Origin: Roseovarius nubinhibens ISM
GTDB taxonomy: Bacteria > Pseudomonadota > Alphaproteobacteria > Rhodobacterales > Rhodobacteraceae
Assembly: GCF_000152625.1 (NCBI RefSeq)
Contig: NZ_CH724156.1
Coordinates: forward strand, 380,966-444,965
Reading direction: 5' to 3'
Length of the DNA: 64,000 nt
Below are positions 44,778 to 53,522 of the stretch, piece after piece. Within the stretch, counting starts at the first letter, position 1, and every line of letters begins with the position of its first letter. The position numbers and the translations under genes are program-made. The notes under the pieces were generated by a model. It ran no database searches, had not been told where the DNA came from, and was given only the letters and a program-made list of their open reading frames with translations.

Positions 44778-44947
44778 GCTGTTTTGCCCCGGCTGCCCGA
44801 CCCCATCCACGTCGTCAGGCGTCCCTGCGAAATCTAGAGGACACATGGCTAAGTGACAACGGGGTTTTCGGAAAGTGGCTTTCCCTTGCCGGGGCTTGCC
44901 GGTAATCAAGGCGCAGGTTTTCGCCAAGTCGAGAGAGGAATGTGTGT

Positions 44948-46606
44948 ATGTCCGACCGGTTTCGCCTGACGCTGGCCCAGCTTAACGCCACTGTGGGCGA
45001 CATCGAGGGAAATGCCGAGAAGGCCCGCCGCGCCTGGCAAGAAGGGCGCGACGCCGGGGCCGATCTCGTGGCGCTGCCCGAGATGTTCATCACGGGCTAC
45101 AACACGCAAGACCTGGTGCGAAAGCCGGTCTTTCATCAACATGCGATTGCCGCGATCGACCAGCTCGCGCGTGATTGTGCCGATGGCCCGGCCCTGGCCA
45201 TTGGCGGTCCCTGGCTCGAAGGGGCGGAGCTGCACAATGCCTATCACATCTTGCAGGGCGGTCAGGTGTCGCGCCGGGTTCTCAAACATCATCTGCCCAA
45301 TGAGACGGTGTTTGACGAGGTGCGGCTCTATGGCTCGGCCCCGATTGGCGGGCCCTATGCGGTGGACGGGCTGCGCATCGGCAGCCCGATCTGCGAGGAT
45401 GCCTGGCATGAAGATGTGACCGAGACGCTGGAAGAGACCGGGGCGGAGCTGCTGCTCATCCCCAATGGGTCGCCCTATTATCGCAACAAGATGGAGACCC
45501 GGCAGAACCTCATGGTGTCGCGGGTGATCGAGACCGGGCTGCCGCTCGTCTATCTCAATCTTGTCGGCGCGCAGGATGATCAGGTCTTTGACGGCGGGTC
45601 TTTCGTGCTCAACCCCGGCGGGGAATTGGCGTTGCAGATGCCGCTTTTCCAGGAGGCGATTGCGCATCTCGATCTGGTCGACACCGGGGCCGGATGGCGG
45701 GCGGAGAAAGGCGATCTGGCGCCGCTGCCCGATGCCTGGGAGCAGGATTACAACGCGATGGTCCTGTCGCTGCGCGACTATATGGGCAAGACCGGGTTCA
45801 AGAAGGTGCTCTTGGGCCTGTCGGGCGGGATCGACAGCGCGATTGTCGCCACCATCGCCGCCGATGCCATCGGGGCGGACAATGTCCGCTGTGTCATGCT
45901 GCCGTCGGAATACACATCGCAAGCCTCGCTCGACGATGCCAAGGCGCTGGCTGAAAATCTCGGCTGTTCCTATGATTTCGTGCCGATCAGCCAGAGCCGC
46001 CAGGCGGTGACCGAGACGCTTGCGCCGCTCTTTGAGGGCCATGCGCCGGACCTGACGGAAGAGAACATCCAGTCGCGGCTTCGCGGGCTGTTGCTCATGG
46101 CGATGTCGAACAAGTTTGGCGAAATGCTGCTCACCACCGGCAATAAATCCGAAGTGGCGGTGGGCTATGCGACGATCTATGGCGATATGGCGGGGGGCTA
46201 TAACCCGATCAAGGATCTCTACAAGACCCGCGTCTTTGAGACCTGCCGCTGGCGCAATGCCAATCACCGCGATTGGATGATGGGGCCCGCAGGCGCGGTG
46301 ATCCCCGAGAACATCATCACCAAACCGCCCAGCGCCGAGCTGCGCGACGACCAAAAAGACAGTGATTCCCTGCCCGATTACCCGGTGCTCGACGCCATTC
46401 TCGAAATCCTTGTCGATCAGGACGGCAGTATCGAGGATTGCGTGCGCGCGGGCTTTGATCGGGATGTGGCAAAACGGGTCGAGCATCTTATCTATATCAG
46501 CGAGTACAAACGGTTTCAGTCGGCCCCCGGCACGCGTCTCACCAAAGGCGCGTTCTGGCTTGACCGGCGCTATCCCATCGTCAACCGCTGGCGCGATCCG
46601 GGCTGA
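44948..46606 (+). CDS. nadE: Glutamine-dependent NAD+ synthetase
   Basis: A 552-residue enzyme for the last step of NAD synthesis. The N-terminal nitrilase-type glutaminase domain (1-260) has the triad Glu45 (ALPEMFITGY), Lys113 (VLKHHLPN) and Cys149 (PICEDAWHED). The C-terminal synthetase domain has the PP-loop LGLSGGIDSAIVA and SNKFGEMLLTTGNKSEVAVG. ATG 44948 follows GAGAGG. Ammonia made in the first domain is channelled to deamido-NAD in the second. Confidence 0.96.
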   Translation: MSDRFRLTLAQLNATVGDIEGNAEKARRAWQEGRDAGADLVALPEMFITGYNTQDLVRKPVFHQHAIAAIDQLARDCADGPALAIGGPWLEGAELHNAYHILQGGQVSRRVLKHHLPNETVFDEVRLYGSAPIGGPYAVDGLRIGSPICEDAWHEDVTETLEETGAELLLIPNGSPYYRNKMETRQNLMVSRVIETGLPLVYLNLVGAQDDQVFDGGSFVLNPGGELALQMPLFQEAIAHLDLVDTGAGWRAEKGDLAPLPDAWEQDYNAMVLSLRDYMGKTGFKKVLLGLSGGIDSAIVATIAADAIGADNVRCVMLPSEYTSQASLDDAKALAENLGCSYDFVPISQSRQAVTETLAPLFEGHAPDLTEENIQSRLRGLLLMAMSNKFGEMLLTTGNKSEVAVGYATIYGDMAGGYNPIKDLYKTRVFETCRWRNANHRDWMMGPAGAVIPENIITKPPSAELRDDQKDSDSLPDYPVLDAILEILVDQDGSIEDCVRAGFDRDVAKRVEHLIYISEYKRFQSAPGTRLTKGAFWLDRRYPIVNRWRDPG

Positions 46607-46646
46607 GCCCCGGCGCCAGACTGCCTCGCCAAGGAGAGCCCCAGAG

Positions 46647-47660
46647 ATGATCCGCCTTGCCACCCGTCTTGCCGAGGGGATTGCCTCTGGTCTGGCGGCG
46701 CTCAGCCTTTCGGCCACCACACTCTTTGCCGCCTGTGAGGGCACCGACCTCATCAACGCGCTGCCGGCGCATCAGAAAGAGGCGCTGGTGGCGCGCGCGG
46801 CGCAGCAGCCGCATGCGACGGGGATCTTGTGGCATGCGGTGCGGGGCGATGCGCGGATCACGCTTTTCGGCACGTTTCACCTGCGCCATGACGCGACCGA
46901 GGCGCATCTCGCGGCGCTCAGCCCGTTCATTGACGCCGCCGACGCGGTCTATCTCGAGATGTCGAACGCCGATGCCGAGGCGCTGCAGGTGGAGTTGGCC
47001 AATGATCCGTCGCTGATGTTTCTGACCGAGGGCCCGACCCTGCCCGACCTTCTGGGGGATGCGGATTGGGCGCGGCTGGCGGAAGAGTTCAAATCGCGCA
47101 ATATCCCGCCCTTTATCGCCGCGCGGTTCAAGCCGATCTGGGCCGCGATGATGCTCGGGCTTGGGCCGTGTGAGGCGCAATCCGGGGCGCTCGAGGCCAA
47201 GGGGATCGACACGCTGATCGGGGCCTATGCGGCGCAGGCGGGCAAGCCGAGCCAATCGCTCGAAGACGGGGCGGCGATCTTGCGGTCACTCGACGATGTG
47301 CCGCAGGAAAAACAGCTCGACATGCTGCGGCTGTTCTTTGATCTGACCATCGACCCCGATGATCTCATGTACACGACCAAGGCGCGCTATCTGAGCCAGG
47401 AGATTGCGCTCTTGTGGGAATATTCGCGCAAAGTGTCCCTCGAAGGCGGTGGCGACAGCGCGCAGGAAGATTTCGACATGTTCGAAGAGGCGCTATTGAC
47501 CGAGCGCAATCGCGACTGGGTCAGCGTGATGACCTCGGACGGATTTACCGGCGATATTTTCGTGGCGGTGGGCGCGGCCCATCTGCCGGGAGATCGCGGG
47601 GTGCTCAACCTCTTGGAAAGCAAGGGGTTTCGGATCACGCCCCTGCCGTTTTCACCTTAG
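46647..47660 (+). CDS. TraB/GumN-family protein
   Basis: A 337-residue protein with an N-terminal signal-like hydrophobic segment ending near FAAC, which could be a lipobox or cleavage site. It has the TraB/GumN (Tiki-like) motifs ITLFGTFHLRHD near residue 72, GIDTLIGAYAAQAGK and the terminal VAVGAAHLPGDRGVLNLLE. Relatives are putative metalloproteases with GxxH motifs. ATG 46647 follows AAGGAG. Its last 26 bases overlap the convergent DUF2161 gene. Confidence 0.88.
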   Translation: MIRLATRLAEGIASGLAALSLSATTLFAACEGTDLINALPAHQKEALVARAAQQPHATGILWHAVRGDARITLFGTFHLRHDATEAHLAALSPFIDAADAVYLEMSNADAEALQVELANDPSLMFLTEGPTLPDLLGDADWARLAEEFKSRNIPPFIAARFKPIWAAMMLGLGPCEAQSGALEAKGIDTLIGAYAAQAGKPSQSLEDGAAILRSLDDVPQEKQLDMLRLFFDLTIDPDDLMYTTKARYLSQEIALLWEYSRKVSLEGGGDSAQEDFDMFEEALLTERNRDWVSVMTSDGFTGDIFVAVGAAHLPGDRGVLNLLESKGFRITPLPFSP

Positions 47661-48381
47661 GCTGCGGCGGCTCTGAGGTCGCCTCAACGGTGACTTCAAC
47701 CGTCACCTCTGCCGTCACCTCTGCCGCCGTCTCAACCGCCACGGCCTGCCCCGCCGCACTCAGCCCGTAGACGCCGCGCGCCACCCTCTCGAACCAGCCA
47801 TAGTGATTGGCGGCCATCATCGCGGTGGCCCGGCCAACGCCGGTGGCGCGCGCCACCTCGGCACCGCGACACGGCCCGGCCTGTGCCAGATGATCGCGCA
47901 GCCGCTGCGCATCCTGGCGGTAGGCGGTCATCACCTGGCCGCGCGTGCCACCCTGTGTCGGATCGCCCGCCCGCGCCGCAAATTCGGCCCGCAAGGCGGC
48001 CTGTTTACGCGGCGATTTGCGCGGCTGAAACGGGCCGGGATCGGCATGGACCTCGACCGTGCCATCGGCGCGCACGCTCATCACCCCGAGACCGAGCCGC
48101 CGACAGAGCCCGAGATTGCCCTTGAAGGCGCGCCAGCCCGGTTTGCCCCGCCAGCGCGGCACCGCCACATAGACCAGATCCGTCACCGATTGCCGCGCCA
48201 CCGCCTGCTGTAGCAGGGTGAGCGAAAACCCGGTCTTGAGCTCGACCACCAGGGGCGCGTCATCGCCCGCGCGAAAGCCCAGCACATCGACGCTGCCGAT
48301 CTCGCCCTTGACCTCATAGCCGAGGCTTTCGAGAAAGCCTTTGACCGGCCCGTAGAGATCCGTTTCTGCCTGTATCACCAT
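47635..48381 (-). CDS. DUF2161 PD-(D/E)XK-type protein
   Basis: A 248-residue protein of the DUF2161 family, which carries a nuclease-like fold at the N-terminus: LYGPVKGFLESLGYEVKGEI, then VDVLGFRAGDDAPLVVELKTG, where Asp and Glu-Leu-Lys fit the PD-(D/E)XK core. A C-terminal winged-helix-like part (ARATGVGRATAMMAANHYGW) follows. The tail consists of short Val/Glu/Thr repeats. Nuclease activity is only suggested by the fold. ATG 48381; divergent from ppaC by 95 bases. Confidence 0.85.
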   Translation of the reverse strand: MVIQAETDLYGPVKGFLESLGYEVKGEIGSVDVLGFRAGDDAPLVVELKTGFSLTLLQQAVARQSVTDLVYVAVPRWRGKPGWRAFKGNLGLCRRLGLGVMSVRADGTVEVHADPGPFQPRKSPRKQAALRAEFAARAGDPTQGGTRGQVMTAYRQDAQRLRDHLAQAGPCRGAEVARATGVGRATAMMAANHYGWFERVARGVYGLSAAGQAVAVETAAEVTAEVTVEVTVEATSEPPQPKVKTAGA

Positions 48382-48476
48382 GGTCGCAGTGTCGCCGCCT
48401 CCGTGCCCCGTGACAAGCCCCGCCATGCCGCTTATAAGGCGCGCGACCCCGATCTTTTTCCAAGGACTGTGTACAC

Positions 48477-49397
48477 ATGACAACCCTCGTTTTCGGCCAT
48501 AAATCCCCCGACACCGACAGCACCGGCTCGGCCATCCTCTGGGCCTGGTATCTGAACGAGATCAAAGGCGACAAGGCCGAGGCCGCGCTGCTCGGCGAGC
48601 CGAACACCGAGGCGGCCTTTATGCTCAAATACTGGGAGCTGCCCAAACCGGCGATCATCGCCGACGTCAAGGATGATCAGCCCTGCGTCATCGTCGACAC
48701 CAACAACCCGGCCGAGCTGCCCGCCAATATCAACGCGGCCGATATTCGCGCCATCATCGACCATCACAAGCTCGTGGGTGGGCTTGAGACCCGTGGCCCC
48801 ATCGACATCACCGTGCGTCCGCTCGCCTGTACCGCCACCATCATGATCGACCTGATGGGCGACGATGCCGCCAAGATGCCCGACTGGGCCAAGGGCGTGG
48901 CGCTGACCTGCATTCTGAGCGACACGCTCGAATTCCGCTCGCCGACCACCACCGATCACGACCGCGCCACCGCCGAAAAGCTGGCCGGTGATCTCGGGCT
49001 CAACATCGGCGATTACGCCGCCGAAATGTTCGCTGCGAAATCCGATGTCTCGGCCTTTTCGGATGCCGAGCTACTGCGCATGGACAGCAAGGAATATGCC
49101 GTGGGCGACACGAAATTCCGCGTCTCGGTTCTCGAAACCACCGCGCCGAAGATCGTGCTCGACCGCAAGGCAAGCCTGATCGAGACCATGACCAGCGTCG
49201 CCGCCGAGGATGGCGTCGATCAGGTGCTGCTCTTTGTGGTGGATATCCTGCGCGAAGAGGCGACGCTCTTGGTGCCGAACGATCTGGTGAAGAGCGTGGC
49301 CGAGAAATCCTTTTCGACGCTGGTCGATGGCGACACCGTGGTTCTGCCCGGCATCATGAGCCGCAAGAAACAGATCATCCCGAACCTCGCGGTCTAA
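48477..49397 (+). CDS. ppaC: Manganese-dependent inorganic pyrophosphatase (family II)
   Basis: A 306-residue family II pyrophosphatase of the DHH superfamily, which removes pyrophosphate formed in biosynthesis. Metal motifs are GHKSPDTDSTGSAI near the N-terminus, VIVDTNN and the DHH motif IIDHHKLVGG. The C-terminal DHHA2 domain ends with SRKKQIIPNLAV. ATG 48477 follows AAGGA. Uses Mn(II), which connects with mntX at the left of the window only in a general sense. Confidence 0.95.
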   Translation: MTTLVFGHKSPDTDSTGSAILWAWYLNEIKGDKAEAALLGEPNTEAAFMLKYWELPKPAIIADVKDDQPCVIVDTNNPAELPANINAADIRAIIDHHKLVGGLETRGPIDITVRPLACTATIMIDLMGDDAAKMPDWAKGVALTCILSDTLEFRSPTTTDHDRATAEKLAGDLGLNIGDYAAEMFAAKSDVSAFSDAELLRMDSKEYAVGDTKFRVSVLETTAPKIVLDRKASLIETMTSVAAEDGVDQVLLFVVDILREEATLLVPNDLVKSVAEKSFSTLVDGDTVVLPGIMSRKKQIIPNLAV

Positions 49398-49423
49398 TCT
49401 CGCGACCTTCGGTGAAAACGCAG

Positions 49424-49450
49424 CGGGCGGCCCATGGGCCGCCCGTTTTG
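49424..49450. terminator. Bidirectional terminator between ppaC and the EamA gene
   Basis: GGGCGGCC-CATG-GGCCGCCC (49425-49444) is a perfect palindrome followed by GTTTTG on the plus strand and by GCTGCGTTTTC on the minus strand. Confidence 0.8.
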
Positions 49451-49459
49451 CATTCGGTG

Positions 49460-50326
49460 TCAGCCCTTGACGCGTTGCCGCCAGAGCGTGAAGAGCCCCG
49501 CCGCCACGACGATACAGGCCCCCACCGCCACATTGGTGCGGATCGTCTCGGAAAAGACCGTGATGCCGATGATGCTCACGAAAACCAGTTGCAAATAAGC
49601 GAAGGGCTGGACCGCGCTGGCCTCGGCCACCTCATAGCATTTGATCAGCGTGTAATGCCCCAGCGCCCCGGTGATGCACAGCGCCCCCATCCAGCCCCAG
49701 TCCGGCCCGGTCATCGGCTCCCAGAACCAGATGCCAACGGCGGTCATCGCGACCGAGCCGACGGTGCCGGTCCAGAAAAAGCTCGTCGCGGCGCTGTCGC
49801 GGCGGGCGGCATAGCGGGTCACCAGCGCGTAGAGCGCGAACATCAGCGCCGCGATGAGAGGCACGATGGCGGCGGGTTGAAAGACGCCGAGCCCCGGTTG
49901 CAAGATCACCAGCACGCCGATGAAGCCCACGCCGATTGCCGCCCAGCGCCGCCAGCCCACATGTTCGCCGAGCACCGGCCCCGACAGCGCCGCCACCAGC
50001 AGCGGATAGGCGGCGAAGACGGCATGGGCCTCGATCAGCCCGAGCAGGGTAAAGGCGTAGATCATCACGCAGATTTCGGTGACGAGCAGAAGCGCCCGGA
50101 AGGCCTGAAACACCGGCTGGGTGGTGGCCGCCGCCTGCAGCACGCCGCCCGCCTTGCGCGCCGCCACCGCGATGACGAAGGCCGCGAAGAACCAATAGCG
50201 GATCATCACCACCATATAGACGTTATATTCCCCCGCCAGATGGCGCGAAATACCGTCCTGCACGGCAAAGATGAAGGTTGTGACAACCATCAGGAGGATG
50301 CCAAGGCGGGTGTTCTGTTCGGTCAT
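49460..50326 (-). CDS. EamA/DMT-family transporter
   Basis: A 288-residue membrane protein with ten hydrophobic segments in two EamA repeats, a drug/metabolite exporter family. Typical features are the short N-terminus followed by RLGILLMVVTTFIFAVQDG and the second-half signature IAVRYAARRDSAATSFF-like region. The start overlaps the stop of mnmD by 4 bases (ATGA), making a two-gene unit. Substrate unknown. Confidence 0.9.
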   Translation of the reverse strand: MTEQNTRLGILLMVVTTFIFAVQDGISRHLAGEYNVYMVVMIRYWFFAAFVIAVAARKAGGVLQAAATTQPVFQAFRALLLVTEICVMIYAFTLLGLIEAHAVFAAYPLLVAALSGPVLGEHVGWRRWAAIGVGFIGVLVILQPGLGVFQPAAIVPLIAALMFALYALVTRYAARRDSAATSFFWTGTVGSVAMTAVGIWFWEPMTGPDWGWMGALCITGALGHYTLIKCYEVAEASAVQPFAYLQLVFVSIIGITVFSETIRTNVAVGACIVVAAGLFTLWRQRVKG

Positions 50327-51003
50327 GTCTTTGGGTTCCGGGCCACGGTCATGTGACGTTTGCGGCCATAGCCGGAAACGCGGGCGACTTCAAACCCCGC
50401 CTCAGCGAGGCCGCGGCGCACAAAGCCTGCGGCCGTATAGGTGGCGAGCGTGCCGCCGGGGGCGCTGTGGTCATGAACCGCCTGCATCAGATCGGCGCCC
50501 CAGAGCTCGGGGTTTTTGGCGGGGGAAAACCCATCGAGATACCAGGCGTCTGCGCGGCCCTGCCAGTGGGGCAGCGCGCTGCGGGCGTCGGCCTCGATCA
50601 CCTGGAGCTGCATGTTGCCCGGCAGGGTGATGTCGCGCGCACCGGCCTGCCAGCCCGCGATGAGCGGCGCGGCGAGCTCTGCCAGTTCGGGGAAATGCGC
50701 CAGCGCCCGCGCCATGTCCTCGGCCGCCATCGGGAAGGCCTCGAAGGAGGTGAAGTGCAACGTGCCGGGGGCACCGGCGGCGCACCACGCCTGACAGGTG
50801 GTCAGCGCGTTGAGCCCGGTGCCAAAGCCCAGCTCGGCGATGGCAAACCCGTCGCGGAACCGGTCCGGCAGGTCATTGCCCGCGAGGAACACATGGCGCG
50901 TCTCGTCGAGACCGTTTTCGAGACTGTAATAGGGATCGTCGAAATGCTGCGAGACCGGCACATCGCCCTCGCGCCATTCAAGAACCGCCCGCTGGCCCTG
51001 CAT
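50323..51003 (-). CDS. mnmD: tRNA 5-methylaminomethyl-2-thiouridine methyltransferase (MnmD)
   Basis: A 226-residue SAM-dependent methyltransferase (DUF752, the MnmC1 activity) which makes mnm5s2U at the wobble position of tRNA. Motifs: FDDPYYSLENGLDETRHVFL at the N-terminus, the SAM loop AELGFGTGLNALTT, and YLDGFSPAKNPELW. It is a stand-alone form; the oxidase half is encoded divergently 62 bases away. ATG 51003 is used; the frame is open to 51066 but without a binding site. Confidence 0.9.
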   Translation of the reverse strand: MQGQRAVLEWREGDVPVSQHFDDPYYSLENGLDETRHVFLAGNDLPDRFRDGFAIAELGFGTGLNALTTCQAWCAAGAPGTLHFTSFEAFPMAAEDMARALAHFPELAELAAPLIAGWQAGARDITLPGNMQLQVIEADARSALPHWQGRADAWYLDGFSPAKNPELWGADLMQAVHDHSAPGGTLATYTAAGFVRRGLAEAGFEVARVSGYGRKRHMTVARNPKT

Positions 51004-51065
51004 TCCCCGATCCTCTATGACATGACAAATCGGGGCGACCATGCAGGGATGGCGGAGCATTGGCA

Positions 51066-52097
51066 ATGGCAGAGATCACCGTGATGGGGGCTGGCGTCTT
51101 CGGTCTCTCCGTGGCTTGGGCCTGTTTGCGCCGGGGTGCGAAGGTGCGGGTGATCGACCCTTTCGGGCCCGGTGCCGGGGCCTCGGGCGGCGTGGTCGGC
51201 GCGCTCGCGCCGCATGTGCCGGAGAATTGGAACGCCAAGAAAGCCTTTCAGCTCGAGAGCCTGCTTATGGCCGAGGCCTTCTGGGCCGGGGTCGAGGAAA
51301 CCGGCGGCGTGAGCCCGGGCTATGGCCGCACCGGGCGCATTCAGCCCATTGCCGATGACGCGGGCCTTGCACTGGCCCTCGCGCGGGCCGAGACGGCCAA
51401 GACGCTCTGGCAGGATCATGCCATCTGGCAGGTGATTGACGCGGACGATGCGCCCTGGGCGCCGGTGTCGCCCAGCGGCAAGCTCATTCATGACACGCTC
51501 AGCGCGCGCATCCATCCGCGCCGCGCCTGTGCCGCGCTGGCCGCCGCGATCACCACGGCGGGCGGCGAGATCCTGAGCGAAGGATCACCGCGCGGGCCGG
51601 TGGTCTGGGCCACCGGGGCGCAGGATCTGGCCGAGATGAGCGCCCAGCACAGCCGCATCGTGGGCCAAGGCATCAAGGGTCAGGCGGCGCTGTTGCATTT
51701 CGACGGGCCGACGCTGCCGCAGCTCTTTGCCGATACGCTCCATATCATCCCCCATGCCGATGGCACGGTCGCCATTGGATCGACCACCGAGCGCGAGTTT
51801 ACCGACCCGACCGGCACCGACGCCCAGCTCGATGACATCATCGAGCGCGCCATGCGGGCGGTGCCGGTGCTGCATGGGGCGCGGGTCGTCGAACGCTGGG
51901 CCGGGCTGCGGCCGCGCAGCCGATCACGGGCGCCGATGCTCGGCCTGCACCCGATGCGGCCTGGCGCCTATATCGCCAATGGCGGGTTCAAGATCGGCTT
52001 TGGCATGGCGCCCAAGGCGGCCGAGCTCATGGCCGATCTCGTGCTCGACGGGCGCGACAGCATTCCGCAGGATTTCAAACCGGAGGCCTCTTTGTGA
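51066..52097 (+). CDS. FAD-dependent oxidoreductase, MnmC2-like
   Basis: A 343-residue DAAO-type flavoprotein. The dinucleotide loop is ITVMGAGVFGLSVAWACLRRG, followed by GASGGVVGALAPHVPENWN and the C-terminal ANGGFKIGFGMAPKAAELMA. The family includes the FAD domain of MnmC, which oxidises cmnm5s2U to nm5s2U. Location directly divergent from mnmD supports that role; a glycine- or amino-acid oxidase is the alternative. Start ATG 51066; TTG 51060 is in frame. Its stop overlaps the next gene start by 4 bases. Confidence 0.85.
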   Translation: MAEITVMGAGVFGLSVAWACLRRGAKVRVIDPFGPGAGASGGVVGALAPHVPENWNAKKAFQLESLLMAEAFWAGVEETGGVSPGYGRTGRIQPIADDAGLALALARAETAKTLWQDHAIWQVIDADDAPWAPVSPSGKLIHDTLSARIHPRRACAALAAAITTAGGEILSEGSPRGPVVWATGAQDLAEMSAQHSRIVGQGIKGQAALLHFDGPTLPQLFADTLHIIPHADGTVAIGSTTEREFTDPTGTDAQLDDIIERAMRAVPVLHGARVVERWAGLRPRSRSRAPMLGLHPMRPGAYIANGGFKIGFGMAPKAAELMADLVLDGRDSIPQDFKPEASL

Positions 52098-52123
52098 CCC
52101 GAAACGACGTGACCCGAAACGAC
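52094..52123 (+). repeat. Perfect 15-bp tandem duplication at a start codon
   Basis: GTGACCCGAAACGAC occurs twice in a row (52094-52108 and 52109-52123), followed by GTGA. Each copy begins with a potential GTG start codon in the same frame. Confidence 0.9.
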
Positions 52124-52672
52124 GTGATCTCAGAAAACATGACCGATTATACCGTGAGCCCCGACGATATGGTGCTCACCGCGCGCGGGCTGCGCTTTCA
52201 GGGGCGGCTCTACCCCTGCACCATCGGGCGTGGCGGGCTTAGCCGGACCAAGCGCGAGGGCGATGGCGCGACGCCGGTGGGCATTCATCATGTGGTGGGC
52301 ATGTTCTACCGCGCCGACCGGATGCCGCGCCCGGCGCATTGGGCGGAGCCTACGGGGCTGCGCGATCTGTGGTCCGATGACAGCCGCGCGCCCGAGTATA
52401 ATCAGCTCGTCCGGGCGCCATATGCGGCGAGCCATGAGACCATGCGCCGGGCCGATCCGCTCTATGATTTGGTGATGATCACCGACTGGAACTATCCCGA
52501 GGCCGAGCCAGAGCGCGGGTCGTGTATCTTCATCCACCGCTGGCGCAGGAAGGGCTTCCCCACGGCGGGCTGCCTCGGGCTGCGGCCCGATCACCTGTTG
52601 CAGATTGCCGGACGGATCGAGCCCGGCGCGCGGTTTGTCGTGCCGCCAATTGCGCCGCTGCTGCGGGATTAA
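52094..52672 (+). CDS. L,D-transpeptidase (YkuD) family protein
   Basis: A 192-residue YkuD-domain protein that could crosslink peptidoglycan or act as a carboxypeptidase. The catalytic block has His148 (SCIFIHRW) and Cys160 (GFPTAGCLGL), matching the family HxnSxGC layout. Start GTG 52094 has GGAGG 7 bases upstream and overlaps the previous stop; an internal ATG at 52139 has no binding site. No signal peptide is seen, unusual for this enzyme class. The N-terminus contains a duplicated VTRND from a 15-base repeat. Confidence 0.85.
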   Translation: MTRNDVTRNDVISENMTDYTVSPDDMVLTARGLRFQGRLYPCTIGRGGLSRTKREGDGATPVGIHHVVGMFYRADRMPRPAHWAEPTGLRDLWSDDSRAPEYNQLVRAPYAASHETMRRADPLYDLVMITDWNYPEAEPERGSCIFIHRWRRKGFPTAGCLGLRPDHLLQIAGRIEPGARFVVPPIAPLLRD

Positions 52673-52696
52673 ACCGCGCCGAGCGGCGGGCAGGTC

Positions 52697-53347
52697 TTAG
52701 TAGGCGCGGTCACCGAAAATGGCCGAGCCCACGCGCACATGGGTCGCGCCGAGCGCGATGGCGCGTTCGAAATCGCCGCTCATCCCCATCGACAGCCCGT
52801 CGAGCCCGTTGCGCGCCGCGATCTTGGCCAGAAGCGCGAAATGCAGGCTCGGCTCTTCATCGACCGGCGGGATGCACATGAGACCACGCAGCGGCAGGTC
52901 GAGCCCACGGCATTCGGTGATGAAGGCATCGGCGTCCTTGGGCAGGATGCCGGCCTTTTGCTCTTCCTCGCCGGTGTTCACCTGAATGAAGAGATCGGGG
53001 CAATGCCCTTCTTCCTGGGCGATGCGGGCGATGGTCTGAGCCAGTTTGGGCCGGTCGACCGAATGGATCGCCTGCGCCAGCTCCATCGCCTGCCGCACCT
53101 TGTTGGTCTGCAAGGGGCCGATGATATGCAGCTCGATCCCGTCATATTTCTCGCGAAAGCCGGGCCATTTGCCCGCCGCTTCCTGCACCCGGTTTTCGCC
53201 AAAGACCCGGTGGCCCTCGTCTAGAACCTCCTCTACCCGGGCGTCGGGCTGTTTTTTCGACACGGCAATGAGCGACACGCTGCCGGGCGCGCGCCCGGCG
53301 TATTTTTCGGCCTTGGCAATGGCCTCTGTGATCTCGGACAGCGACAT
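52697..53347 (-). CDS. YggS-family PLP-binding protein
   Basis: A 216-residue PLP homeostasis protein (PLPBP). The cofactor Lys is Lys31 in IAVSKKQP; other family motifs are FGENRVQEAAGKWP, HIIGPLQTNK, LFIQVNTGEEEQKAG and LSMGMSGDFERAIALGATHVR. Members buffer pyridoxal phosphate and have no known reaction. GGAGG precedes ATG 53347. Confidence 0.95.
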   Translation of the reverse strand: MSLSEITEAIAKAEKYAGRAPGSVSLIAVSKKQPDARVEEVLDEGHRVFGENRVQEAAGKWPGFREKYDGIELHIIGPLQTNKVRQAMELAQAIHSVDRPKLAQTIARIAQEEGHCPDLFIQVNTGEEEQKAGILPKDADAFITECRGLDLPLRGLMCIPPVDEEPSLHFALLAKIAARNGLDGLSMGMSGDFERAIALGATHVRVGSAIFGDRAY

Positions 53348-53522
53348 GTCATCCTCCGCAAATGGCATCGTGATCGGCAGGCCCCGGTGGACCGCATCCG
53401 GGGCCGCATCTAGGGTCGGGTCAATATGTGGCGCGACTGTCGCGCGGTTGCAAACACATTAACGCCTTGCCCCATGCCGCGCCGTTGGATAGTAGGGTAA
53501 GCAGGCTACAGCGGACGACCCA

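Noticed and set aside
43149..44837. A 562-codon plus-strand frame across the MORN gene with regular repeats
   Set aside because: Its periodicity is the complement of the 69-bp MORN repeats; no independent start region or known motif.
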